Shown here in pieces: positions 32,635-41,892 of a stretch of DNA of 64,000 nucleotides. The notes beneath the pieces are model-generated. The model was not told where the DNA came from. It did not search any database and was given only the letters and a program-made list of their open reading frames with translations. This DNA is from Myxococcales bacterium (GTDB taxonomy: Bacteria > Myxococcota_A > Polyangia > Polyangiales > Polyangiaceae). Position 1 is the stretch's first letter. Each line of letters opens with the position of its first letter. The position numbers were made by a program, and so were the translations under genes. The stretch covers positions 117,284-181,283 of the forward strand of contig SECP01000018.1 of NCBI GenBank assembly GCA_004193285.1, read 5' to 3'.

Positions 32635-33603
32635 ATGGGAGCACCGCTGCCCATCCGTGAGCCGAAGCCGCCGTGGCTCAAGGTGCGTGCGCCCGGGGGC
32701 GACAACTACGCGCGCATCAAGGAAACGCTGCGCGGCTTGGACCTGAACACGGTGTGCGAAGAGGCACGCTGCCCCAACGTGGGCGAGTGCTGGAGCGCCG
32801 GCACCGCCACGATCATGGTCCTCGGTCACACCTGCACGCGCGGCTGTCGGTTCTGCGCAGTGACCACGGGGCAGCCCGGCGGCGCGGTGGATCCGCGCGA
32901 GCCGGTGCACGTGGCGCGCGCCATCGCCAAGCTCTCCCTCCGCTACGTCGTCCTCACCATGGTGGACCGCGACGACTTGTTGGACGGCGGGGCCGCCCAC
33001 GTCGCGCAGACGATCTCGGAGCTGCGCCAGCGCTGCCCGGAGCTCATCGTCGAGGCCTTGGTCGGGGATTTCGGCGGCAGAAAGCGCGATCTAGACAGCC
33101 TCTTCGAGTCCGCGCCGGACGTGTTCGCCCACAACATCGAGGTCTCCCGTCGGCTAACGCCGCGCATCCGCGATCAGCGCTGCAACTACGACCTCTCGCT
33201 GGACGTGCTGCGCTACGCGAAGGAGCGCGCCAGCGGTCGCTACGTCAAGAGCTCGATCATGGTCGGCATCGGGGAGACAGACGACGAAGTCGTCGAGACC
33301 CTGGCCGACCTGCGCAAGGCGGGCGTGGACATCGTCACGCTCGGGCAGTACCTGCGACCGACGCCCAAGCACGCGCCGGTGGAGCGCTTCGTGGAGCCGG
33401 AAACCTTCGCCCGTTACGAGCGCGAAGCCACCGCGCTCGGGTTCGCGTTCGTCGCCTCGGGCCCTCTCGTGCGCTCGAGCTACCACGCTGCGGAAGGGTT
33501 CGTCGCCGCGCAACTGAACCCGACCGCCGCCCCCGAGCGAACACTCCCGAATCTGCCTGACGGGCAACCACTCATCCCGGTCTCGTCGTTGCTTCGGCGC
33601 TGA
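32635..33603 (+). CDS. lipA: Lipoyl synthase
   Basis: 322 residues. A radical-SAM enzyme that inserts two sulfurs into octanoyl-protein to make lipoyl cofactor. The auxiliary cluster C-x4-C-x5-C is CEEARCPNVGEC and the SAM cluster C-x3-C-x2-C is CTRGCRFC. VTMVDRDDL-type and YVKSSIMVGIGETDDEV segments and the C-terminal GPLVRSSYHA are typical. Its stop is followed 750 bp later by the genes of a lipoyl-dependent dehydrogenase complex, an obvious client. lipB is not present here. Confidence 0.96.
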   Translation: MGAPLPIREPKPPWLKVRAPGGDNYARIKETLRGLDLNTVCEEARCPNVGECWSAGTATIMVLGHTCTRGCRFCAVTTGQPGGAVDPREPVHVARAIAKLSLRYVVLTMVDRDDLLDGGAAHVAQTISELRQRCPELIVEALVGDFGGRKRDLDSLFESAPDVFAHNIEVSRRLTPRIRDQRCNYDLSLDVLRYAKERASGRYVKSSIMVGIGETDDEVVETLADLRKAGVDIVTLGQYLRPTPKHAPVERFVEPETFARYEREATALGFAFVASGPLVRSSYHAAEGFVAAQLNPTAAPERTLPNLPDGQPLIPVSSLLRR

Positions 33604-33687
33604 CCACCGCCCGCGTCGTGCCAAGCCGCGACCCCGAGAGGCGCGCGGCCCGCCCGCAAGAGATCCTCCGCCTCCTCCCCGGAAACA

Positions 33688-33708
33688 CCCTTTCCGATGG
33701 AGAAAGGG
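33688..33708 (+). terminator. Possible hairpin terminator after gatB-lipA
   Basis: CCCTTTC (33688-33694) and GAAAGGG (33702-33708) form a perfect 7-bp stem with a 7-nt loop, 85 nt after the lipA stop and 64 nt before the next gene. No T-run follows. Confidence 0.4.
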
Positions 33709-33771
33709 CTCGCAGAATCAGTTCGGCGCGACTAGCATCGCAACTGGTTCTACCACTAGGTCACTCAGCCC

Positions 33772-34335
33772 ATGTCGGTTCCGGACGAAAGCCTACTCGG
33801 CAAGGTCGCCACGCAGCTCAGCCGACCTCCGTCGTACTCAGCGAGCAAGAAGGCTTCCATCCTCAGCATGGCGGCCGCCTCGTATGGGTGGAAGTCCGGC
33901 GACGAAGTGACACAGCCGACGGGCTTCGACCCCGAGGCCGCGCGTCTGTTCGAGTCGGTGGTCGAAGCCGCGTACCTCGTGGCCAATGCGGATGGCGAAT
34001 TCGACGCCGCTGAGCAGTCGGCTTTTCGCCACGTCGTGGTTACTGCCTGTGGCGGCTTGGTGGTGGAGCGCCAGGTCTCCGCTTTGCTCGAGGATCTCGC
34101 GGACCAGCTCGCTGAAGACGGTCTGGAGAAGCGAGTCAAGATGGTCTCCAAGAGCATCGTGCGCGAGGATCAAGCGCGCGAGGTGCTGCGTATCGCCGCT
34201 TTGCTCGCGCACGTCTCCGGCGGGGTGAGCGGAGTGGAGCGCGAGGTCATCGGCAAGCTCGCGGCCGAGCTGCGGCTCGACTCGAGCGCCGTAGACGCGG
34301 CCGTCACCGAAGCTCAAAGCGCGCTCGCCGACTAG
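33772..34335 (+). CDS. TerB-like helical protein
   Basis: 187 residues. The central to C-terminal part (about 55-185) matches the TerB/TerB-like fold in pattern: LVANADGEFDAAEQSAFRHV with acidic metal-type residues, then a second helical half LLAHVSGGVSGVEREVIGKLA. Family members bind divalent metal and appear in stress responses; tellurite resistance itself need not be implied. It lies between lipA and E1alpha, 22 bp upstream of the latter, so co-transcription is likely. Confidence 0.7.
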   Translation: MSVPDESLLGKVATQLSRPPSYSASKKASILSMAAASYGWKSGDEVTQPTGFDPEAARLFESVVEAAYLVANADGEFDAAEQSAFRHVVVTACGGLVVERQVSALLEDLADQLAEDGLEKRVKMVSKSIVREDQAREVLRIAALLAHVSGGVSGVEREVIGKLAAELRLDSSAVDAAVTEAQSALAD

Positions 34336-34357
34336 ATCCGTTCCCGCCGTTTCGCTC

Positions 34358-35482
34358 ATGAATCCGCAAGTTCGCACGCCAAGCCCAAGTTCCCCGAGCT
34401 CTGAGATCGTCAGCGCGCTCCGTCCCGACGGCACGCTGGATCCGCAGCACGATCCTGGTCTCTCCGACCAGGAGGTGGAGTTTCTTTACCGACAGATGGT
34501 GACGACCCGCCAGATGGACGAACGGCTGGTCATGCTGCAGCGCCAAGGGCGCATCGGCTTCCACGTCGGCTCGCTCGGGGAAGAGGCGGCCATTTTGGGG
34601 TCCGCGTTCGCGATGCAGAAGCAGGACTTTCTGTTCCCCTGCTACCGCGAGTTCGGCGCGGCCCTCATGCGCGGGCTCCCGCTGCAGCACTTCATCGACA
34701 ACATGTTCGGCAACGCGAACGACACCGTGCAGGGGCGTCAGATGCCCAACCACACGACCTGCCGAGAGGTGGGCTGGTGCTCGATCAGCTCGCCTGTGGG
34801 CACCCAGATCACGCAGGCGGTGGGCTTTGCCTGGGCTGCCAAGATCAAGAAGACGAACGCCTCCGCGCTGGTTTACTTCGGGGACGGCGCGACCTCGTCC
34901 TCGGACTTTCACAGCGGGGTGAATTTCGCCGGCGTCTTCAAGGTGCCGTGCGTCCTTTTGTGTCGCAACAACGGCTGGGCCATCAGCGTCCCGGTGGAGC
35001 GACAAACCGCCACCAAGACCTTCGCGGAGAAGGCCGCCGCCTACGGTATCCCGGGAGTGAGGGTGGACGGCAATGACCTGTTCGCGGTGGTAGACGTGAC
35101 CCGAAAGGCACGAGAGCGCGGCGAGCGAGGGGAGGGGCCTACGTTGATCGAAGCGATCACGTACCGCATGGGCGGCCACTCCACGAGCGACGACCCGAAA
35201 GCCTACCGCCCGGCGGATCAGCTCGCGCCCTGGGCCGACCGCGACCCCATCGAACGCGTCCGTGACTATTTGAGCCGCCGCGGCGCGTGGGACGAAGCGC
35301 GCGAGAGCGCTCTGGTTGCGGACATCGACGCGCGTTTCCGCGAGGCCGTCTCGATCGCCGAGCGAACGCCCGCCCCGCCGCTGGAGTCGATCTTCTCGGA
35401 TGTTTACGAGACAGCGCCGTGGCACCTCGTCGAACAGCGCCAACAACTGCTCTCCGGCCCCCGCGCCCCCTCGTCCCACTGA
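34358..35482 (+). CDS. 2-oxoacid dehydrogenase E1 alpha subunit, branched-chain type
   Basis: 374 residues. ThDP-dependent alpha subunit; the ThDP-Mg site is VYFGDGATSSSDFH through CRNNGWAIS. GTQITQAVGFAWAAKIKK, VPVERQTATKTFAEKAAAYG and ITYRMGGHSTSDDPKAYRP, including the phosphorylation-loop-like segment, resemble the alpha subunit of branched-chain 2-oxoacid dehydrogenase more than pyruvate dehydrogenase PdhA (judged by motif recall). Together with the beta subunit and E2 downstream it would produce isovaleryl-, isobutyryl- and 2-methylbutyryl-CoA, which prime iso-fatty acids and secondary metabolites in myxobacteria. Confidence 0.88.
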   Translation: MNPQVRTPSPSSPSSEIVSALRPDGTLDPQHDPGLSDQEVEFLYRQMVTTRQMDERLVMLQRQGRIGFHVGSLGEEAAILGSAFAMQKQDFLFPCYREFGAALMRGLPLQHFIDNMFGNANDTVQGRQMPNHTTCREVGWCSISSPVGTQITQAVGFAWAAKIKKTNASALVYFGDGATSSSDFHSGVNFAGVFKVPCVLLCRNNGWAISVPVERQTATKTFAEKAAAYGIPGVRVDGNDLFAVVDVTRKARERGERGEGPTLIEAITYRMGGHSTSDDPKAYRPADQLAPWADRDPIERVRDYLSRRGAWDEARESALVADIDARFREAVSIAERTPAPPLESIFSDVYETAPWHLVEQRQQLLSGPRAPSSH

Positions 35483-35554
35483 CGCCTGTCCACTAGTCAC
35501 CATGGCGGCTCGAGATCTCGTCCTTCTCTCGCCTCCGACGCCTTCTAGCCTCCT

Positions 35555-35618
35555 GTAAGAAAATCTCGCTCTCGTCCCGGCAAGCCGATCGAGACCGACC
35601 TTTCGTAAGAATATCTCG
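35555..35618 (+). repeat. Two copies of the GTAAGA(A)-ATCTCG motif, 50 bp apart
   Basis: GTAAGAAAATCTCG at 35555-35568 and GTAAGAATATCTCG at 35605-35618 sit in the 175-bp gap between the E1alpha and E1beta genes. A third copy precedes gatB (31128). A CGAGATCTCG palindrome also lies in this gap near 35512-35521. They may mark a regulator site or a small repeat family. Confidence 0.4.
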
Positions 35619-35657
35619 CCCGCTCCAAGCGGGCCGCGACGCCATCAGAGCCTGACA

Positions 35658-36632
35658 ATGCCGCAAATGAACATGGTCCAGTCGATCAACGACGCGCTGC
35701 GCGTGGCCATGCGAGCCGACGCGAACGTGGTCGTTCTCGGCGAAGATGTCGGGAAGGTCGGCGGCGTATTTCGCGTCACTCAAGGCCTCTTCGACGAGTT
35801 CGGGGACGAGCGCGTCATCGACACCCCGCTGAGTGAGAACGGGATCGTCGGCTGCGCGGTGGGCATGGGTCTGTACGGCATGAAGCCCATCTGCGAAATC
35901 CAGTTCGCGGACTTCATCTGGCCCGCTTACGACCAGATCGTGAACGAGCTGGCCAAGTACCGCTATCGCTCCGGCGGCGACCACTCCTGCAAGGTCGTGA
36001 TTCGTACCCCGGTTGGCGGCGGTATCAAGGGCGGGCACTACCACTCGCAGCACCCAGAGTCGGCGTTCATCCACGTTCCTGGGCTGAAGGTGGTGTGTCC
36101 TTCCAACCCGTACGACGCCAAGGGCCTGCTGCTCGCCAGCCTGGCGGACCCGGATCCCATCATCTTTTTCGAGCCCAAGCGCCTGTACCGCGCCGCCAAG
36201 GGTGACGTGCCGGAGGGCGCGTACACGGTGCCGCTGGAGAGCGCCCGTGTGGTGCGGCCTGGAACCAGCGTCACTGTGCTGGCCTACGGAGCGATGCTGT
36301 ACGAAGCTCTGGATGCGGCCGCCAAGGCCGCCGAAAAGGGCGTCGAGGCCGAGGTGATCGACCTTCGTACGCTCTGGCCGGTCGACATGAACACCATCCT
36401 GGACAGCGTGAAACGTACCGGTCGCCTCGTGGTCGTCCACGAAGCCCCCCGGACGCTCGGTTTCGGTGCCGAGCTGCTCGCGCTGGTCGTGGAGCGCGCC
36501 TTCTACCATCTGGAGGCCGCACCCGTGCGGGTGACGGGGTTCGATACGCCGTTCCCGTACACGCTCGAGATGGAGTATATGCCGCTTTCCCACCGGATTT
36601 TGCCCGCCCTGCTCGACGTAGCCAGGGCTTGA
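35658..36632 (+). CDS. 2-oxoacid dehydrogenase E1 beta subunit
   Basis: 324 residues, full length. A transketolase pyrimidine-binding half (NMVQSINDALRVAMRADANV, GEDVGKVGGVFRVTQGL, DTPLSENGIVGCAVGMGLYG) is followed by the transketolase C-terminal domain (VTVLAYGAMLYEALDAA, IDLRTLWPVD). It pairs with the alpha subunit 175 bp upstream and precedes E2 by 16 bp. The best interpretation is the branched-chain oxoacid complex; a pyruvate-specific complex is less likely because aceE is present. Confidence 0.9.
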   Translation: MPQMNMVQSINDALRVAMRADANVVVLGEDVGKVGGVFRVTQGLFDEFGDERVIDTPLSENGIVGCAVGMGLYGMKPICEIQFADFIWPAYDQIVNELAKYRYRSGGDHSCKVVIRTPVGGGIKGGHYHSQHPESAFIHVPGLKVVCPSNPYDAKGLLLASLADPDPIIFFEPKRLYRAAKGDVPEGAYTVPLESARVVRPGTSVTVLAYGAMLYEALDAAAKAAEKGVEAEVIDLRTLWPVDMNTILDSVKRTGRLVVVHEAPRTLGFGAELLALVVERAFYHLEAAPVRVTGFDTPFPYTLEMEYMPLSHRILPALLDVARA

Positions 36633-36648
36633 AAGAGAGTTCTCCCTG

Positions 36649-37980
36649 ATGTCGAAGTTCGAGTTCAAGCTACCTGACATTGGCGAAGGCGTTGCCGAGG
36701 GCGAGATCGTCAACTGGCTCGTCAACGAAGGCGACGAGGTCAGCGAGAACCAAGAGATGGTGGAGGTGATGACGGACAAGGCCACCGTCACCATCGGCGC
36801 CCCCAAGTCGGGCAAGGTCGCCGAGCGCCGCTACAAGGTGGGCGATACGGTGCCGGTCGGCGACGTGCTCGTCGTGCTGGACGTCGCAGGCGGGGAAGCC
36901 GCCGCGCCCGCGCCCGCCGCGAAGCCCGCGCCCGAGGCGAAGCCCGCCAAGGCGGAAGCCCCGGCCAAGGCCGAGGGCACCGTGGCGAGCGCCGTGGGCG
37001 ACCTCCGCGAGACGCTGCCGGGAATGCAGAAAGCGCCGGCGACCGATTACTACAGCGACAAGCCGCTCGCGGCGCCGGCGACGCGCAAGCTCGCACGCGA
37101 GCTCGGGGTGGACCTCAAGACGGTGGAGCCCAGCGGGTCCGCCGGTCGCGTCACCCGGGAGGACGTGGAACGCGCCTCGAGCGGTGGCGGAAAATCTGCT
37201 GCTCCCGCCGCTCCCGCTCCGGCGGCGAGCGCGGCCCCGGCGCCGCTTCCCGAGGCTCCCCGTCCCGCGTCGAAGGACTCGGACGAGCGCGTTCCCGTGC
37301 GCGGCATGCGCAAGCGCATCTGGGAAAACATGGCGCGGTCCAAGCATACCGCCGCGCACTTTCACTACATCGACGAGGTGAACTGCGCCGAGCTCATCGG
37401 CCTTCGCGACCGCTTCAAGCCGCACGCGGAGCGCTCGGGCGCCAAGCTCACGTTCCTTCCGTTCCTGGTCAAGGCGGTGGTGTCCGCGCTCAAGCGTCAC
37501 CCCCGCCTGAACTCGGTGGTGGATGAGGCGGCCATGGAGCACGTGATCCGCCACAACTACGACATCGGCATCGCCATCTCGACGGACGCAGGGCTGATGG
37601 TCTGCGCTCTTCGCGATGCGGACCGCCTGAGCATCGTGGAAATCGCCAAGGAGATCGAGCGGCTCGGCGCCGCGGCCAAGGCGGGCAAAGTGCAGAAGGA
37701 AGACCTGGGCGGTACTTCCTTCACGATCTCCTCGCTCGGCAAGCTCGGAGGCCTCATGGCCCCGCCGATCATCAACTACCCGGAGGTCGGCATCATGGGC
37801 GTCCATGCCATGAAGCGGAAGCCGGTCGTCAAGGGCGACCAGATCGTCATCGGGGACGTGATGAACCTCTCGTTCTCGTTCGATCATCGCATCATCGATG
37901 GCGACGTCGGCGCCGGCTTCGCTCAAGAGATCATCGGCTACCTCGAGAATCCGGATCGTCTCCTCGTCGAGATGAGCTGA
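36649..37980 (+). CDS. 2-oxoacid dehydrogenase E2, dihydrolipoamide acyltransferase
   Basis: 443 residues. One lipoyl domain (3-78) with lipoyl-Lys44 in EVMTDKATV, an Ala/Pro/Lys linker, a peripheral-subunit-binding domain (about 142-176, ATRKLARELGVDLKTVEPSG), a second Ala/Pro linker, and the catalytic domain (about 215-440) ending with DHRIIDGDVGAGF (His413, Asp417). Lys44 is the expected target of LipA encoded upstream. The E3 gene (lpd) is not in the window. Confidence 0.92.
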   Translation: MSKFEFKLPDIGEGVAEGEIVNWLVNEGDEVSENQEMVEVMTDKATVTIGAPKSGKVAERRYKVGDTVPVGDVLVVLDVAGGEAAAPAPAAKPAPEAKPAKAEAPAKAEGTVASAVGDLRETLPGMQKAPATDYYSDKPLAAPATRKLARELGVDLKTVEPSGSAGRVTREDVERASSGGGKSAAPAAPAPAASAAPAPLPEAPRPASKDSDERVPVRGMRKRIWENMARSKHTAAHFHYIDEVNCAELIGLRDRFKPHAERSGAKLTFLPFLVKAVVSALKRHPRLNSVVDEAAMEHVIRHNYDIGIAISTDAGLMVCALRDADRLSIVEIAKEIERLGAAAKAGKVQKEDLGGTSFTISSLGKLGGLMAPPIINYPEVGIMGVHAMKRKPVVKGDQIVIGDVMNLSFSFDHRIIDGDVGAGFAQEIIGYLENPDRLLVEMS

Positions 37981-38205
37981 CGCCGGGCGGTTCGCGGCGG
38001 GCGCGCCGAGCACCGTGCTGGCCAGTAGGCGAGTCGCGAGTCACTGCGGTGGCTCGCGCCTACATTGGTCTACATCGTCGAAATCCGTCGGAGCCAGTCG
38101 ACCGGGGCGCGCCGTCAAATCGCGAAACGGGCGGAACCGCCGCTCGCTCGAGCGCTATTATCGGTGTAGTTTATCGAAGATGGTTTCGGGCCAGGCCGCA
38201 CAAGA

Positions 38206-39252
38206 ATGAGAGCAGCTCTTCGGATTTCAGTACTGGCGCTGGTGCTCAGCGCCGGGCCGGTGGCGTTTGCGCAGGAGGGGTCATCCGAGCCGACACCCGC
38301 GCAAGTTCGCGTCGCGGCGGAAGCGTTCGATAAAGGGCGTGAGGCTTACAAGGCGGAAGAGTTCGTGGAGGCGGCGGAGCAATTCGAGCGCGCCGACAAC
38401 AACGCGCCGAGCCCTGCCGCCATCGAGCTCGCGATTCGCTCGCGAGACAAAGCCGGGGAGCTGGATCGAGCGGCGACGCTCGCCTCGCTCGCGCTCAAGC
38501 GTCATCCCGAGGATCAAAACTTGCTGCGCCTTGCCGGGGATCTGGCGAAGCGCGCGCGCCCCACGCTGTTCGAGCTCACGGCCACGTGTGACCAGCCCTG
38601 CGATCTCACCGTGAACGGAAAGCTGGTGCACGGCACGCCGGACACCCAGCGCACGTTGTACATCGCGCCGGGCGCGTTGACGGTCCGCGCCGGCTGGTCC
38701 GACAACCGCAGCGACTCGAAGCAGATTCAGGCGCAAGCTGGCTCCCAGGGGGAGCTGATGTTCGCGGCGCCTGCGGCGCCCGCGGCCGGCGGCGCCAAGG
38801 AGCCGGCGGAGCTGACCACGACCGGGCCTGTCCCCGAGGGCTCCCCGCAAAAGGACGAAGGCGCGGCCGAAAAACCGAGCGGATGGTCGCCTGCGGTTTT
38901 CTACGTCGGCGCCGGGCTGACGGCCGTGCTAGGCGGAATCACGGTGTGGAGCGGCATAGATACCGTCAACAATCCGGGCGCCGACCGCGTCAGGCAAGAA
39001 TGCGCTGAGCGCATGCAGGGTGAGGACTGCGCCCTGTATCAAGAGGGCCTGAGCAAGCAGCGCCGCACGAACATCCTCATTCCGGTGACGGCAGGGGTGG
39101 GGATCGCGACGGCGGTGATCGGCTTGTTCCTGACGGATTGGAGCGGCAAGCGGTCCGCGGAGAGCTCCGCTCAACGCTTGCGGCCGCGCGTCAACGTCGC
39201 GCCCTACGCCGGCGTGGACGGCGGCGGCTTGCAGGCGATCGGAAGGTTCTGA
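38206..39252 (+). CDS. Exported PEGA-like protein with a C-terminal membrane region
   Basis: 348 residues. A signal peptide (about 1-23, LALVLSAGPVAFAQEG) is followed by a TPR-like helical section (about 35-120) and a PEGA-like beta segment (about 125-180: CDLTVNGKLVHGTPDTQRTL, then APGALTVRAGW). An Ala/Pro linker comes next, then two hydrophobic spans (about 228-246 and 289-306) around a Cys-containing loop. This architecture is common among myxobacterial envelope proteins of unknown function. The Ser/Thr kinase gene starts 8 bp downstream, so the two are probably co-expressed. Confidence 0.75.
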   Translation: MRAALRISVLALVLSAGPVAFAQEGSSEPTPAQVRVAAEAFDKGREAYKAEEFVEAAEQFERADNNAPSPAAIELAIRSRDKAGELDRAATLASLALKRHPEDQNLLRLAGDLAKRARPTLFELTATCDQPCDLTVNGKLVHGTPDTQRTLYIAPGALTVRAGWSDNRSDSKQIQAQAGSQGELMFAAPAAPAAGGAKEPAELTTTGPVPEGSPQKDEGAAEKPSGWSPAVFYVGAGLTAVLGGITVWSGIDTVNNPGADRVRQECAERMQGEDCALYQEGLSKQRRTNILIPVTAGVGIATAVIGLFLTDWSGKRSAESSAQRLRPRVNVAPYAGVDGGGLQAIGRF

Positions 39253-39260
39253 GGCACGAG

Positions 39261-40751
39261 GTGGCCGCGAAGCTCTTCGATCCGGGGGTGGGCCGCCAGC
39301 GCGTCGATCGCTACGAGCTGATGGGCGAGATTGCGTCCGGGGGCATGGCGACCGTCTACCTGGCGCGGCTCACCGGCATGGGCGGGTTCCAGCGCTTCGT
39401 CGCGATGAAGCGCCTGCACCCGCACCTCGCGAGCGAAAAAGAGTTCGTGGAGATGTTCTTGGATGAGGCGCGCATCGCCGCGCGCATCCACCACCCGAAC
39501 GTCGTCCCCATCCTCGAGGTCGGGGCAAGCCAGGTTGGTTACTACCTGGTGATGGAGTACATCGAGGGTGACACGCTCGCGCGGCTGCTCGCCCGCGCGG
39601 CGACCACCACGCGCAAGCTGCCCGTCTCGATAGCGCTACGGATCGCGATCGACACCCTGTCCGGCTTGCACGCCGCTCACGAGCTGCACGACGACCACAA
39701 CCAGCCCGTCAATCTCGTGCACCGGGACGTCTCCCCGCAAAACGTGCTGGTCGGGCAAGACGGCATCGCGCGCATCACTGATTTCGGCGTAGCGCGCGCG
39801 GCCAGCCGCTTGACCGCGACGCGCGTGGGCCAGCTCAAAGGCAAGATCGCGTACATGGCGCCCGAGCAGGCGGCGGGCTCGGAGGAGCTGGATCGCCGGG
39901 CAGACGTGTTCTCCGCCGGCATCGTGGTGTGGGAGTCGCTCGCCCACAAGCGCCTGTTCAAGGCGGAGAACGAGGCCGCTACGCTATCGCGCGTCATCGC
40001 CGAGCCGGTGCCGCTCCTTCATCAAATTGCGCCTCAGGTCAGCAAAGAAGTGAGCGCGGTCGTGATGCGCGCGCTCGACCGAGATCGTGACAAGCGCTTC
40101 GCCAGCTGCGCCGCGTTTGCCGACGCGCTGGAAGCCGCCGCCGAAGCGAAAGACAAAGTCGCCAGCCCCCGAGAGCTCGCGGCCTACGTGAACGAGGTCC
40201 TCGGCCCGGAGATCGCTCAGCAGCGCGACAACGTGCGCGCTTGGCTCGCGCACAGTGAGCCGACCAGCACCGCTCCCGGCGAGCTGCCTTCCGGCGTCAT
40301 TCCGTCATCGAGCGTCTCGGCCGCCGCCATCTCCATCCCCGGCTCGGTGGACGTGTCCCGCAGCGGGGTCACGGGCTCACTCGGCGCAGTGCAACCTCCG
40401 CAGCGCTCGCGCCTGCCGCTCGTGCTCGGGGCCTTGCTTCTGATCGGCTTGCTCGGGACAGGCGGCTTCATGCTCACGCGCTCCGCGCGCTCTTTGGGCG
40501 GCGGTCCCGTGCCAGCCGCAACCGGCGCTCCGGAGGCGGCACCCGCACCCGCGCCGGTCGCACCCTCTTCGGCCGCGGAACCGGTCGTCCCGCCGGCGGT
40601 GGCACCGCCGACGCCGCCCAGCGCCCTGGGCGCGGTGCCGGCCGCGCCCGTCGCCGCCCCTCCCAAGTCTCAAACGGCGCCTTCCCAACCCGCTCGCCAG
40701 AAAAAGAAAAAGCCCGCGGATGACGTGGACTTGAGAAACCCTTACCGGTAA
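39261..40751 (+). CDS. Membrane-anchored Ser/Thr protein kinase
   Basis: 496 residues from GTG 39261, chosen because earlier in-frame starts lie inside the upstream gene. Hanks-type kinase domain about 18-285: glycine loop GEIASGGMATVYLA, Lys50, Glu69, catalytic HRDVSPQN (Asp156), DFG at 174-176 and APEQ. HRDVSPQN instead of HRDLKPxN is usual in myxobacterial kinases. A single membrane span (about 392-412) is followed by an Ala/Pro-rich C-terminal tail with a KKKKP patch. It is probably anchored with the kinase in the cytoplasm. Confidence 0.93.
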   Translation: MAAKLFDPGVGRQRVDRYELMGEIASGGMATVYLARLTGMGGFQRFVAMKRLHPHLASEKEFVEMFLDEARIAARIHHPNVVPILEVGASQVGYYLVMEYIEGDTLARLLARAATTTRKLPVSIALRIAIDTLSGLHAAHELHDDHNQPVNLVHRDVSPQNVLVGQDGIARITDFGVARAASRLTATRVGQLKGKIAYMAPEQAAGSEELDRRADVFSAGIVVWESLAHKRLFKAENEAATLSRVIAEPVPLLHQIAPQVSKEVSAVVMRALDRDRDKRFASCAAFADALEAAAEAKDKVASPRELAAYVNEVLGPEIAQQRDNVRAWLAHSEPTSTAPGELPSGVIPSSSVSAAAISIPGSVDVSRSGVTGSLGAVQPPQRSRLPLVLGALLLIGLLGTGGFMLTRSARSLGGGPVPAATGAPEAAPAPAPVAPSSAAEPVVPPAVAPPTPPSALGAVPAAPVAAPPKSQTAPSQPARQKKKKPADDVDLRNPYR

Positions 40752-40777
40752 CTCGGTACACGGGCCGACTCGCGTCG

Positions 40778-40806
40778 TTGACACGGCGGCCGTCACTTGC
40801 TAGTTG
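40778..40806 (+). promoter_or_regulatory. Weak sigma-70 promoter candidate before prs
   Basis: TTGACA (40778-40783) is a perfect -35, but the hexamer 17 nt downstream (TAGTTG) matches a -10 poorly. Predicted start near 40813, about 70 nt before the prs start codon. Confidence 0.25.
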
Positions 40807-40881
40807 TCCGCCGCCCGAAGCCCGCCCGGCTCTTATATGCCGTATTTTCGCGGATTTAGGTAGCAAGAGTAGCTGGTCAAC

Positions 40882-41829
40882 TTGGCGGTCAAGAGAGTCT
40901 GTATCTTCACCGGGAACGCGAATCCCGAGCTGGCAACCGAGATCGCGAAGGTCCTGGATACGCCACTCGGCGAGGCGCGCGTGTCGCGCTTCAGCGACGC
41001 CGAGACGTTCTGCGAAATTCGCGAGAACGTGCGCGGTCTGGACGTGTACATCGTTCAGCCGACCTCCTCACCGGTGAACGACAACCTGATGGAGCTGCTC
41101 ATCATGTGCGACGCGTTGCGCCGCGCATCGGCCGCATCCATCACCGCCGTCATCCCGTACTACGGCTACGCGCGGCAGGATCGCAAGGTCGCGCCGCGCA
41201 CCCCGATCACCTCCAAGCTCGTCGCAGACTTGCTGGTCGCCTCCGGCGTCTCGCGCGTCGTCTGCGTGGATCTGCACGCGGGGCAGATCCAAGGCTTCTT
41301 CAACATTCCGTTCGACCATCTGTACGCGCTGCCGGTGTTCCTCTCGGACTACCTGCAGCACAGCTTCGATCAGGGCACCGTGTTCGTCTCTCCGGACGCG
41401 GGCGGGGTGGAGCGCACGCGCGCCTACTCCAAGCGCCTCGGCGCGTCCCTCGCCATCATCGACAAGCGCCGTGAGCGCGCCAACGTGAGCGAGGTGATGC
41501 ACCTCATCGGCGACGTTCGCGACAAAGACTGCATCATCGTAGACGACCTGATCGACACCGCCGGTACGCTGTGCAACGCCGCGCGCGCGGTGATGGACGG
41601 CGGGGCGCGCCGGGTATTCGCTTGCGCTACCCACGGCGTGCTGAGCGGCCCCGCGCTTCAGCGCATCGAGGAGTCGCCGCTGGAGCAGGTCGTGGTCACG
41701 AACTCGATCGCGCCTTCGGCCGAGGTGCGGGCGAGCAAGAAGATTCGCTATATTTCGATCGCGCGCCTCCTCGGCGAGGCCATTCGGCGCATCCACAACA
41801 GTGATTCGGTGAGCTCGCTCTTCGTTTGA
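40882..41829 (+). CDS. prs: Ribose-phosphate pyrophosphokinase
   Basis: 315 residues from TTG 40882 ([18 protein letters not shown]). Makes PRPP from ribose 5-phosphate and ATP for purine, pyrimidine, His and Trp synthesis. Seen: [20 protein letters not shown], the ATP loop [30 protein letters not shown], and the PRPP loop [15 protein letters not shown]. First gene of the prs-rplY-pth-rpsF-rpsR-rplI series. No ATG or GTG is available near the conserved N-terminus. Confidence 0.94.
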   Translation: MAVKRVCIFTGNANPELATEIAKVLDTPLGEARVSRFSDAETFCEIRENVRGLDVYIVQPTSSPVNDNLMELLIMCDALRRASAASITAVIPYYGYARQDRKVAPRTPITSKLVADLLVASGVSRVVCVDLHAGQIQGFFNIPFDHLYALPVFLSDYLQHSFDQGTVFVSPDAGGVERTRAYSKRLGASLAIIDKRRERANVSEVMHLIGDVRDKDCIIVDDLIDTAGTLCNAARAVMDGGARRVFACATHGVLSGPALQRIEESPLEQVVVTNSIAPSAEVRASKKIRYISIARLLGEAIRRIHNSDSVSSLFV

Positions 41830-41892
41830 ACGAGCTCGGATTAGCGGTGGTTGGGCGGTTTCCCCGCTGACCCACCAAAGGTAGAGATAGAA

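Noticed and set aside
30970..33000. A 676-codon minus-strand open frame
   Set aside because: Antisense to gatB and lipA; no recognisable motif.
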